NCBI GenBank assembly: GCA_964486145.1
Contig: CAZAMT010000254.1
Location: 1 to 6,198 of the forward strand
Source of the DNA: CAZAMT01 sp964486145
GTDB taxonomy: Bacteria; Bacteroidota; Bacteroidia; Bacteroidales; JAAAOM01
DNA length: 6,198 bases
Direction of reading: 5' to 3'
Position numbers and translations under genes: made by a program. The notes beneath the pieces are model-generated. The model saw nothing but the letters and a program-made list of their open reading frames with translations. It was not told the DNA's origin and ran no database searches. Below, in pieces: positions 1 through 6,198 of the stretch. Numbering within the stretch: position 1 is the first letter of the stretch; each line of letters starts with the position of its first letter.

Positions 1-1183
1 TTAGAAGCTTCAATGCAATAAAAGCCATCGTTTCCATCCCAATGGAAAGGGCCGATTCATCTATGATTAAGTTTGCGGTATGCAATGGAGGTGGATCTTC
101 TAAATCAACCGGTTTAACTCCCAGACGGTAAAAGGTGGACGGAATTTTTTGTGAATAATACGCAAAATCTTCAGACGTCATTCTCAGTTCAAGGTCTACC
201 ACCTTGTTGTTACCGAGGTATTCTTTAGCAAATGCAGCAGCACTTTTGGTAATTTCATCATGGTTAACAAGATACGGGTAGCCTTTTTTTATTTCAATTT
301 CACATTCGGCGCCCATGGCCCGGGCAGTTAATTTCGCTACCTGTTGAATTTTGGTATGTGCGGAGTTTCGCCATTGCTCATCCATGGTCCGAAATGTTCC
401 TTCTACCTTTACTTCCGATGGTATAATATTGGTTGCACCATCTGCTATAATCTTCCCGAAAGAAAGAACACTGGGTATGGAGGCTTTTGCATTTCTACTT
501 ACAATTTGCTGCAATGCAACAATAATGTGCGAGGTAATGAGCACGTTGTCGGTTAGTTGATGCGGCATAGCAGCATGCCCTCCTTTCCCTTTTATCGTGA
601 GGTAAATTTCATCTGTAGATGCCATATACATGCCAGGCTTAAAACCCAGGGTTCCCACGGGTAAATCAGGCATAATATGCTGACCTATGACAATTTCGGG
701 TTTCGGATCGTCAAGGGCACCTTCCTCCATCATCAGTTTAGCACCTCCGGGCAGTTTTTCCTCGGCAGGTTGAAAAATGATAAGGATTGTGCCTTCAAAT
801 TCAGTTTTTAAAGAATTTAGTATGATTGCAGAACCCAGCACGGATGAAGTATGTACATCATGGCCGCAAGCGTGCATAACACCGCTGTTCACTGATTGAA
901 AAGGCAGTCCTGTATTTTCATTTATGGGCAATGCATCCATGTCGCCACGCAGGGCAATAACCCTTGATGTCGGGTTTTTCCCTTCAATTTTGGCAATGAT
1001 GCCGGTTTTTACATAGTTAGCTTTATAAAATATTTCATGTTCATCGAGTTTCTTTTGGATAAACTTTGATGTTTCAAATTCGTGATATGACAACTCAGGA
1101 TGCTGATGGAGATGTCTTCTCACGTGGATGATTTCGTTTAGATATCGCTTCGATAATTCTTTAATTTTTATTTGTATGCTCAT
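1..1183 (-). CDS. M20-family (M20D-type) metallo-amidohydrolase, 3' end cut by window edge
   Basis: The frame is open from ATG at 1183-1181 to the left edge, giving 394 residues without a stop. The family is usually near 390-400 residues, so only a few C-terminal residues should be missing. The TTA at positions 1-3 is not in this frame. Residues 79-86 read RGDMDALP, and 103-109 read MHACGHD, giving metal ligands Cys106 and His108. PAEE at 139-142 supplies the likely general base Glu141 and ligand Glu142. GQH gives His169, GGHAAMPH starts at 201 in the lid/dimerisation domain, and HT at 368-369 supplies the late ligand. These are the hallmarks of N-acyl-amino-acid, hippurate and auxin-conjugate hydrolases, which cleave an amide bond using two metal ions. 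There is no signal peptide, so it is probably cytoplasmic. The true substrate cannot be read from sequence. A gap of 184 bp separates it from the upstream gene, so it may have its own promoter. Confidence 0.93.
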   Translation of the reverse strand, partial: MSIQIKIKELSKRYLNEIIHVRRHLHQHPELSYHEFETSKFIQKKLDEHEIFYKANYVKTGIIAKIEGKNPTSRVIALRGDMDALPINENTGLPFQSVNSGVMHACGHDVHTSSVLGSAIILNSLKTEFEGTILIIFQPAEEKLPGGAKLMMEEGALDDPKPEIVIGQHIMPDLPVGTLGFKPGMYMASTDEIYLTIKGKGGHAAMPHQLTDNVLITSHIIVALQQIVSRNAKASIPSVLSFGKIIADGATNIIPSEVKVEGTFRTMDEQWRNSAHTKIQQVAKLTARAMGAECEIEIKKGYPYLVNHDEITKSAAAFAKEYLGNNKVVDLELRMTSEDFAYYSQKIPSTFYRLGVKPVDLEDPPPLHTANLIIDESALSIGMETMAFIALKLL

Positions 1184-1216
1184 ACATTTTGGTTGAATCA
1201 AAAGCAATAATAGTGA

Positions 1217-1245
1217 AAAATGTATATATTTCCCGACCAAAACAA
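1217..1245 (-). promoter_or_regulatory. Possible Bacteroidota-type promoter for the M20 gene
   Basis: On the minus strand a TTG (1245-1243) is followed after 18 bases by TACATTTT (1224-1217). This is close to the Bacteroidota TTG / TAnnTTTG pattern, with one mismatch in the last base of the -7 element. It would start transcription about 25-30 bases before the ATG at 1183. The region is AT-rich, so a chance match is possible. Confidence 0.33.
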
Positions 1246-1307
1246 GGATATCCGTAATGTGCGCGGTATGTCCTGTTCATTATATTCAGATTTGACTTAA
1301 ACCTATT

Positions 1308-1361
1308 CTACGATTCCGTATGTTTAACAAAACGAAACCCGATGGAATATCTACACTGCAT
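1308..1361 (-). pseudogene. Possible 3'-terminal scrap of a SUMF1/formylglycine-generating-enzyme-type domain
   Basis: Directly after the dehydrogenase stop, and in the same frame past a second stop (TAA at 1367-1365), 17 codons read MQCRYSIGFRFVKHTES and end in TAG (1310-1308). The core R-Y-S-I-G-F-R-F-V-K resembles the last residues of SUMF1/FGE-fold proteins, which typically end in a GFR-x-V/A-[KR] strand close to the C-terminus. That family includes the aerobic formylglycine-generating enzyme and several non-catalytic relatives such as GldK. Nothing of the rest of the domain is present, so if real this is the stump of a deleted gene. The match covers only about ten residues and may be chance. 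It does not affect the reading of the neighbouring genes. Confidence 0.3.
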
Positions 1362-1367
1362 CAATTA

Positions 1368-2768
1368 TCAGTATTTGATAAATTGTTTGCTAATTCTTTC
1401 ATAATTGATTTTTACGATCAATGTGTAGGTACCGGCAGGCAGCGCCTCCACATTCAAACCTTCATCGAGGGTTTCAATTGCAATATTATGCATTTTTTTA
1501 ACGATTTTTCCGGAATAATCCAACAACAGGACGGAGGATAAAACGGAAAGGCTGTTGCCAACCGAGATGTGTAATTTGTCAGTAACAGGATTTGGAAAAA
1601 CGGACAGTGAGCGCTTCGGGTTATATGCATTTCCCGAAGTGGTTGACTCTGATTTTTTTAATCGGATGATGGAATGTGTGAACGGATCGGTGTTTGACCA
1701 GGAAGCTCCGTTCGTGGCAATGTAGATTTCACCATTGGGTCCTTGCAGGATGTCGCGTAAACGGCCCCAACGATTGTTGAAGAAATCTTCTGTTTCAATT
1801 ACTTCTTCTCCTGTTTCATTCAACGTAATCCGGACAATTTTTTTTTCTTTCAGCACTGCCATCAGGATGGTATTTTGAAATTCGGGAATTGACGGATGGT
1901 TGTACCATATTATATCTGAAGGGGCAATGGTGGGTGTCCAGTTTATCAAAGGTTCAACAACGTTGTTTTCATTGCAAAAATCATTTTCACCGGGAGTATC
2001 GCAAAAACCTTCAACATCCGGCCATCCATAGTTTTTGCCTTTTTCCAGAATGTTTATTTCGTCATCAGTATCCGGCCCGTGTTCGGAGCTGTAAATATTT
2101 CCGTTTGGTGCCAATAGCAGTCCCTGGTGGTTTCGGTGTCCCCACGACCAGACGGGGCTTTCCTCGATGGGATTATCACCGGGAATGGATCCGTCTAAAT
2201 TTATTCGCAATGTCTTGCCAGCAGGTGATGAAATATTCTGGGGTGTGCCAGAAATTCGCGCATCTCCGGTGGTCATAAGTAACGTTCTGTCGGGTAAAAT
2301 AAGTAGCCTTGAACCATCATGTGTATTTCCTCCTGGAATATCATCAATCAGGATAACTGCATCAACAAGGTCAGTACCATTGTAATTGTAACGAACAAGC
2401 TTTTCCTTGATATCTCCATCGTTGTATGTGTATACTACAAATACATGAGCAGTATCGTTAAAACCGGGATGCAATACCAATCCAAGCATTCCGGCCTCAC
2501 CAGCTTGATAGACGTCATCCGAAAGATCCAGGAGTTCATCACGGTTACCATTCTCAGGATTAACCCTGCTAATAACGCCATACCGCTCTGTCATCCAGAT
2601 CCATCCATCAGGCCCCCATTGAATTTCCCAGGGTACGTTTAATCCGGTGATGACAGTATCTATTTGAAGGGTCGTGGAACCCAGTCCGACCTGCTCTTGC
2701 GATTCGGCTTCACAACCTGCAAGAATAAGAAATATACTCAGGTTTATTGATAATAATGAAATCTTCAT
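1368..2768 (-). CDS. PQQ-type glucose/sorbosone dehydrogenase-like protein, lipoprotein signal plus T9SS C-terminal domain
   Basis: This 466-residue protein has three parts. Residues 1-19 are a lipoprotein signal with lipobox L-A-G-Cys19, followed by an acidic E-A-E-S-Q-E stretch. Residues about 35-371 form a six-bladed beta-propeller of the soluble glucose dehydrogenase/aldose sugar dehydrogenase type: VPWEIQWGPDG (45-55), THDGSR (149-154) with His150 at the place of the catalytic base, GKTLRINLDGSIPGDNP (184-200), WGHRN (209-213) with the PQQ-contacting Arg212, and SEHGPDTDDEIN through NYGWP (228-250). Residues about 388-466 are a type A T9SS sorting domain (SVFPNPVTDKLHIS, then LPAGTYTLIV). 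Such enzymes oxidise aldoses to lactones using PQQ and calcium, passing electrons to an external acceptor. No PQQ synthesis genes are visible here, so PQQ may come from elsewhere. Exact sugar specificity is unknown, and some family members have other substrates. The ATG at 2768 fits the signal peptide. Confidence 0.9.
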   Translation of the reverse strand: MKISLLSINLSIFLILAGCEAESQEQVGLGSTTLQIDTVITGLNVPWEIQWGPDGWIWMTERYGVISRVNPENGNRDELLDLSDDVYQAGEAGMLGLVLHPGFNDTAHVFVVYTYNDGDIKEKLVRYNYNGTDLVDAVILIDDIPGGNTHDGSRLLILPDRTLLMTTGDARISGTPQNISSPAGKTLRINLDGSIPGDNPIEESPVWSWGHRNHQGLLLAPNGNIYSSEHGPDTDDEINILEKGKNYGWPDVEGFCDTPGENDFCNENNVVEPLINWTPTIAPSDIIWYNHPSIPEFQNTILMAVLKEKKIVRITLNETGEEVIETEDFFNNRWGRLRDILQGPNGEIYIATNGASWSNTDPFTHSIIRLKKSESTTSGNAYNPKRSLSVFPNPVTDKLHISVGNSLSVLSSVLLLDYSGKIVKKMHNIAIETLDEGLNVEALPAGTYTLIVKINYERISKQFIKY

Positions 2769-2852
2769 ACTAACACAGATTGATTCTAATGAATAACAAT
2801 CCGGCCACCCATGAGTTCAACATCAGATAACAATGGAAAAACGAAAATTAGG

Positions 2853-3132
2853 TTAAAATGTAAATTCCAGCTTATCCGGCATTTCAAATTTTTCATCCAG
2901 ATACTTTTTAAATACATCGTGTCATTGTGTACTTCCACATTATGAAAAGAAGTGATTTTCCAATTGATGAAGTCCAGCAGAGGCTCCGAATAATGCTCGA
3001 ACGCCTTTCAATAATCATCGGGATGATCCGAAATGGAAGCAGATAACGGAAAATCTATCCCTGTCGGATATAGCCCTTTCGTGCAAGGATATTTTGCATT
3101 AAGTACCGGTGTATCCTTTGTTTTTTAATAAA
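2853..3132 (-). pseudogene. Decayed C-terminal fragment of a Fic-family protein
   Basis: Translating the gap after the sulfatase stop recovers a broken Fic-domain tail. From 3114 the frame reads IHRYLMQNILARKGYIRQ, matching the helix that follows the HPFxxGNGR motif in Fic proteins. Restoring one base near 3066 shifts to a frame reading GIDFPLSASISDHPDDY, then an in-frame TGA (3010-3008, perhaps from CGA Arg), then KAFEHYSEPLLDFINWK and NVEVHNDTM (to about 2915). These fit the Fic-family C-terminal pattern of a YSxPLLxFIxW block followed by NVEVxNDT. After 2915 homology fades: one frame gives YLDEKFEMPDKLEFTF and stops at 2855-2853, another stays open to TAG at 2788-2786. The catalytic HPFxxGNGR is reduced to a degenerate GFIKKQR just upstream. 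Fic enzymes AMPylate or otherwise modify proteins, but this copy cannot be active. The 5' part is gone, apparently replaced by the sulfatase gene end. Confidence 0.72.
2855..2888 (-). promoter_or_regulatory. Weak promoter-like site upstream of the dehydrogenase gene
   Basis: On the minus strand TTTG (2888-2885) is followed after 22 bases by TACATTTT (2862-2855), one mismatch from TAnnTTTG. The same -7-like octamer occurs in the candidate promoter of the M20 gene. The predicted leader would be about 80 bases. The site lies inside the decayed Fic sequence, so a promoter here would have arisen from, or been exposed by, the decay. Chance is a serious alternative in this AT-rich stretch. Confidence 0.2.
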
Positions 3133-3165
3133 GCCTGCTTTTATCTTAAAAAAGCCTTCATCCTG

Positions 3166-4659
3166 TTACTGTTTGTCATTGTAATACTCATTTCTTCTTT
3201 GAATATACATGGGTTGTCCGCTGACACGATCTACCGCATCGGGTATTTTCCGGATATTTGGATCATGATCTCGCGTTTCCTGCTGCCATTTTTCAAGTTC
3301 ATTCAAAAGTTCCTTTATAATTTCAGTATAACCTTCTTTTAAGGCAAGATTGTTTACTTCATAAGGATCCTTCCGGATATCATATAATTCAATGCCTGGC
3401 CTTGGCGCCTGAAAAATCAGGGATTGTGCCGCGGTTAAATTGTTATTCATTTTATTTTCCAGCAAAGAATACCAGGCGGGACTGGTAGATATATCACTTC
3501 CCATGCCCAGTGGCTTTTCTGTATAGGCTGTTCGAATTAATTTGTATTTTTCTGTTCGTACACAGCGGATATGTTCATCGGTGCCATGCCAGTTACGTTC
3601 GGCAAAGATCATTTCTCTGCCCCTGGTATTTGGATCGGTAAATATATCCTTAAAACTTTGCCCATATAATCCGGGAGAACGATCAATACCTGCTGCATCT
3701 AAAAGCGTAGGCATCAGATCCACGGTACTGATTAAGCCATTGTTATGAACTGTCCCTTTTTTAATTTGCCCGGGCCGGCTAAAGATCAGTGGGGTTTGAA
3801 TACCGGCATCATATACAGTACCTTTACCTCTTGGGAAAGGGTATCCATTGTCACTTAAAAAGACAACGAGGGTATTTTGGTCCAAACCCCTGTTACGAAT
3901 CTCCCGGCAAAACTGTCCGATCTGTCCGTCGAGGCGATGAATTTCATCATAGTAGCGGGCCAAATCAATCCGGGTATTTTCATTATCAACCAGGTAGGGA
4001 GGTACATCCTGAATATCATCAGGATCATGTACTTCCGCTGCACGATTATCCTTGATATTATCGCGTGGTCCGTATGGCCTATGAGGATCCACAAATCCAA
4101 CCCACATAAAAAACGGCCGGTCTCCTGTTTGATCAAGAAAATCTTTAAAATAACCAAGGGCATTGTCAAACCACCTGCCTTCCAAATAATCAGGCCTAAA
4201 ACCCTGGTCGTGCCAGTCAAAATCTTTACCAATATGGCTTCCGAAGTGCTCTTTTAGCATTACACCGGTATAATATCCTGCTTTTTTTAATTCGCCGGGC
4301 AATGTCTTTACAGTATCGCTCATTTGCGTTCGGTGCAGATCTTCAGTACCAACGGTATGGGCAAATTGACCTGTAAGAAGGGAAGTTCGTGATGGGCTGC
4401 ATTGAGATGTAGTAAGAAAAGCATTTTCAACTTTTAATCCATTCCTGGCCAAACTGTCAATGTTAGGTGTCCGGATTACATCATTACCGTAGCATCCATA
4501 ATCCATACTTGCGTCATCGGCAATAAATACCAGGATATTGGGTCGACTGTTTTTGTTTTTTGCACCAGGATTTTCCTTTTCCAGATCATCCTTTAATTGG
4601 GTTTTCCCGCTTATGATGGCAAACGTGGGAATTAACAGTAACAAGAGAAGTTTTTTCAT
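3166..4659 (-). CDS. Secreted formylglycine-dependent sulfatase, heparan N-sulfatase (sulfamidase)-like
   Basis: This is a 497-residue sulfatase of the alkaline-phosphatase fold. Residues 1-18 are a hydrophobic signal peptide, so the protein is periplasmic or exported. ADD at 47-49 binds calcium. CSPSR at 87-91 is the CxPxR motif whose Cys87 must be converted to formylglycine, followed by TSLLTG. Lys136 and His138 (LKEHFG), DPHRP at 191-195, SDNG at 269-272 and Lys279 complete the active-site set. The C-terminal subdomain contains GIELYDIRKDPYEVNNLA (422-439). The overall order and wording of motifs, including SDNGYPFPRGK, the HR-DG segment at 241-245 and the final LEKWQQETRD (455-464), resemble human sulfamidase (SGSH) more than arylsulfatase A. 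N-sulfated glucosamine or another sulfated glycan is therefore the best guess. No maturase, sugar lyase or SusC/D pair is in view. A 110-bp gap separates it from the helicase gene, and I found no convincing promoter in it. Confidence 0.92.
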   Translation of the reverse strand: MKKLLLLLLIPTFAIISGKTQLKDDLEKENPGAKNKNSRPNILVFIADDASMDYGCYGNDVIRTPNIDSLARNGLKVENAFLTTSQCSPSRTSLLTGQFAHTVGTEDLHRTQMSDTVKTLPGELKKAGYYTGVMLKEHFGSHIGKDFDWHDQGFRPDYLEGRWFDNALGYFKDFLDQTGDRPFFMWVGFVDPHRPYGPRDNIKDNRAAEVHDPDDIQDVPPYLVDNENTRIDLARYYDEIHRLDGQIGQFCREIRNRGLDQNTLVVFLSDNGYPFPRGKGTVYDAGIQTPLIFSRPGQIKKGTVHNNGLISTVDLMPTLLDAAGIDRSPGLYGQSFKDIFTDPNTRGREMIFAERNWHGTDEHIRCVRTEKYKLIRTAYTEKPLGMGSDISTSPAWYSLLENKMNNNLTAAQSLIFQAPRPGIELYDIRKDPYEVNNLALKEGYTEIIKELLNELEKWQQETRDHDPNIRKIPDAVDRVSGQPMYIQRRNEYYNDKQ

Positions 4660-4744
4660 AATCTGATTTTTGGGTTAAAACAATTTTCTATGCAAAAACT
4701 GAAAATACCGGACATTACGCGGAGTTCTGCGTTAGCTCCATACA

Positions 4745-4779
4745 CAAAAATAAAAGAAAAACCCGGTTACTACGGTTTT
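4745..4779 (-). terminator. Possible intrinsic terminator after the helicase gene
   Basis: On the minus strand AAAACC (4779-4774), within the last codons of the helicase gene, can pair with GGTTTT (4763-4758) across a loop of about ten bases that includes the TAG stop. A T-rich run continues to about 4745. The stem is only six base pairs with two G-C pairs, so termination may be partial. Confidence 0.38.
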
Positions 4780-6047
4780 CGTTTTTTATTTTGAAATTTT
4801 GATGAATGAGGTCTGTTCTGATTTTTTTTCCGGGCAGCAAAAAATTCTTGTCTTTTTTGTTGCTTTTCTTTTTCAAATTCTTTTTTTTCCAAACCAGTCA
4901 TTGGTTTCTCTGTCTGTGGGAAGGGATTATTTCTGACTACTTCAATTTTTTTATTTATCAGTTTTTCAATATCCCTTATATAAACATTTTCTTCGGGCTC
5001 AGCTATGGAGATGGCCGTACCTTCTTCTCCGGCTCTTCCCGAACGGCCTATCCTGTGCACATACGTTTCGGGAACATTGGGTATATCGTAATTAATAACA
5101 TATTTGAGTTTATCAATATCAATTCCCCGGGCTGCAATATCGGTAGCTACCAAAACCCTGATTTCTCCTTTTTTAAACTGATTCAATGATTTTTGCCGGT
5201 GGTTTTGCGATTTATCCCCATGGATAGCTCCCACTTTTACTTTTTCTTTTTTCAGGTTACGGGCAATTCTGTCTGCTCCGTGTTTGGTTTTGGAAAACAA
5301 CAAGACCTGATCAATTTTTTTATCTTGAAGAATATGCATAAGCAAATCTTTCTTGGTGGCCTTATTGGTATAATACAGGTATTGCTGGATGGTTTCAGCA
5401 GTAGAAGAAACCGGACTAACCTCAACTTTTCTTGGATTATGCAGGATTTTACGTGAAAGTTCAACAATAATTTCAGGCATGGTGGCCGAAAAAAACAATG
5501 ATTGCCGTTCCCGGGGCAATTCAGCAATAATTTTCCGAATGTCGTGTATAAAACCCATATCAAGCATCCGGTCAGCTTCATCCAGTACAAAATATTCAAT
5601 GTCTTTCAGTTTGACGTACCCCTGGCTCATCAGGTCCAGTAATCTTCCCGGAGTGGCAACAAGCACGTCCACTCCTTTGCGCAACGAATCAGTTTGATCA
5701 TGCTGGTTAACACCACCAAAAATAACCGTATTTTTTATGCCTGTGTATCTTCCATAGGTTGAGAAACTCTCCCCAATCTGGATGGCCAGTTCGCGTGTAG
5801 GGGTAATAATCAAAGCATTGATTTTACGGGGTTTATTGTTATTCTTCCGATCAAGATAAAGGTGTTGCAAAATAGGAATGGCAAAAGCGGCTGTTTTACC
5901 TGTTCCGGTTTGAGCACTTCCCATTATATCAATGTTGTTTAATATCAGAGGAATGGTTTGCTCCTGTATGGAGGTAGGTTCAGTATACTGTTCTTCCTTT
6001 AGCGCTTTTAAAATGGGGTCAATAATTTTTAAATCTTCAAATCGCAT
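4770..6047 (-). CDS. DEAD-box ATP-dependent RNA helicase, RhlE-like
   Basis: All helicase motifs are present in order in this 425-residue protein: the upstream aromatic Phe3 and Q-motif Gln28 (PTSIQEQTIP), motif I AQTGTGKT (45-52), Ia PTRELA (83-88), Ib TPGR (132-135), II DEAD (156-159), III SAT (187-189), IV LLFSKTK (249-255), V ATDIAARGID (301-310) and VI HRIGRSGRAG (331-340). The tail from about 380 to 425 is strongly basic and rich in Lys, Arg, Gln and Asn, as expected for nonspecific RNA binding. Such enzymes unwind short RNA duplexes using ATP in ribosome assembly, mRNA decay or cold adaptation, in the cytoplasm. The short tail and motif wording favour the RhlE group over DeaD/CsdA, which has an extra dimerisation and RNA-binding region. 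Start chosen: the ATG at 6047 places the Q-motif at the usual distance. No Shine-Dalgarno sequence is apparent. Confidence 0.95.
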   Translation of the reverse strand: MRFEDLKIIDPILKALKEEQYTEPTSIQEQTIPLILNNIDIMGSAQTGTGKTAAFAIPILQHLYLDRKNNNKPRKINALIITPTRELAIQIGESFSTYGRYTGIKNTVIFGGVNQHDQTDSLRKGVDVLVATPGRLLDLMSQGYVKLKDIEYFVLDEADRMLDMGFIHDIRKIIAELPRERQSLFFSATMPEIIVELSRKILHNPRKVEVSPVSSTAETIQQYLYYTNKATKKDLLMHILQDKKIDQVLLFSKTKHGADRIARNLKKEKVKVGAIHGDKSQNHRQKSLNQFKKGEIRVLVATDIAARGIDIDKLKYVINYDIPNVPETYVHRIGRSGRAGEEGTAISIAEPEENVYIRDIEKLINKKIEVVRNNPFPQTEKPMTGLEKKEFEKEKQQKRQEFFAARKKNQNRPHSSKFQNKKRKP

Positions 6048-6129
6048 ATTTTATGTGTTTTAATCTCAAATGTAACCAGTGTCTTCACCAGTTGTGTTTA
6101 TCCTTAATGGAATTATTTGTAAAAAAACA

Positions 6130-6156
6130 CAAAGGTAACTATAATTATTACCCAAA
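6130..6156 (-). promoter_or_regulatory. Likely promoter of the helicase gene
   Basis: On the minus strand TACCTTTG (6137-6130) matches the Bacteroidota -7 consensus TAnnTTTG exactly. A TTTG (6156-6153) lies 15 bases upstream, somewhat closer than the usual 17-23. Transcription would start near 6123-6125, giving a leader of about 75 bases. The exact -7 match just upstream of a gene makes this the best promoter candidate in the window. Confidence 0.48.
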
Positions 6157-6175
6157 TTGAGCGATTACGCTCAAT
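6156..6175. repeat. Perfect 8-bp inverted repeat next to the helicase promoter
   Basis: ATTGAGCG (6156-6163) and CGCTCAAT (6168-6175) are exact reverse complements separated by ATTA. The repeat touches the -33-like TTTG of the helicase promoter, where a regulator could bind. It could instead be the terminator stem of a gene beyond the right edge, but neither strand shows a strong T-run after it. Confidence 0.55.
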
Positions 6176-6198
6176 CGACGAAGAAAAAGTAAGCATTT

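Noticed and set aside
1..3. TTA at the left edge, a minus-strand TAA that could be taken as the stop of the M20 gene
   Set aside because: The gene frame reads codons at 2-4, 5-7 and so on, so this TAA is out of frame. The gene continues past the edge.
1246..1253. Palindrome GGATATCC upstream of the M20 gene
   Set aside because: An eight-base palindrome is expected by chance in a window this size, and nothing around it extends the symmetry.
1365..1381. Inverted repeat TTATCA / TGATAA over the dehydrogenase stop codon
   Set aside because: The stem is short and nearly all A-T, and no T-run follows on the minus strand. Likely chance.
1889..2278. Plus-strand open frame of 129 codons inside the dehydrogenase gene
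   Set aside because: It is antisense to a clear protein-family match, resembles no known protein and has no start context. It is a shadow frame.
3137..3155. Hairpin GCTTTT / AAAAGC just after the sulfatase stop as a terminator
   Set aside because: The stem is six pairs with two G-C and no proper T-run follows. It also falls at the start of the Fic remnant, so it is not convincing.
3109..3342. Plus-strand 77-codon frame with a hydrophobic start, resembling a small membrane protein
   Set aside because: The hydrophobicity comes from reading A/T-rich antisense sequence. It overlaps the sulfatase 3' end and the Fic remnant, both better supported.
3855..4257. Overlapping open frames of about 125 codons on both strands inside the sulfatase gene
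   Set aside because: They overlap the conserved sulfatase core, and their translations look like frame-shifted shadow sequence.
4717..4732. Small hairpin ACGCGG-AGTT-CTGCGT in the gap before the sulfatase gene
   Set aside because: It pairs only with a G-T wobble on the plus strand and has an A-C mismatch in the transcribed minus strand, leaving a weak stem.

Overview
The window looks like a chromosomal stretch from a member of the Bacteroidota. One secreted protein ends in a type IX secretion (T9SS) sorting domain. Possible promoters resemble the Bacteroidota TTG / TAnnTTTG pattern rather than TTGACA/TATAAT. Start codons lack clear Shine-Dalgarno sequences, and the DNA is moderately AT-rich. 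No genus can be named from this alone.

All recognisable genes lie on the minus strand. In transcription order (right to left) they are: a DEAD-box RNA helicase of the RhlE type (6047-4770), preceded by a promoter-like site and a perfect 8-bp inverted repeat; a secreted formylglycine sulfatase resembling heparan N-sulfatase/sulfamidase (4659-3166); a 397-bp gap holding the decayed C-terminal part of a Fic-family gene (about 3132-2853); a PQQ-type glucose/sorbosone dehydrogenase-like protein with both a lipoprotein signal and a T9SS C-terminal domain (2768-1368); a 184-bp gap that opens with a 17-codon scrap resembling the end of a SUMF1/formylglycine-generating-enzyme domain; and an M20-family metallo-amidohydrolase (1183 to the left edge), which runs off the window a few codons before its expected end.

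The genes do not form an obvious operon. Each is separated from the next by 110-397 bp, and a terminator-like hairpin follows the helicase. Helicase and amidohydrolase are cytoplasmic housekeeping or catabolic types; sulfatase and dehydrogenase are exported and would act on sulfated glycans and on sugars at or beyond the outer membrane. A shared pathway for these two is possible but not shown: there is no SusC/SusD pair, glycoside hydrolase, lyase or sulfatase-maturase gene here.

I see no complete new system. The most informative unexplained sequence is gene debris on both sides of the dehydrogenase gene (a Fic remnant upstream and a possible SUMF1 tail downstream), which suggests past rearrangement around it. 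The dehydrogenase's mixed lipoprotein/T9SS targeting is the main functional oddity.
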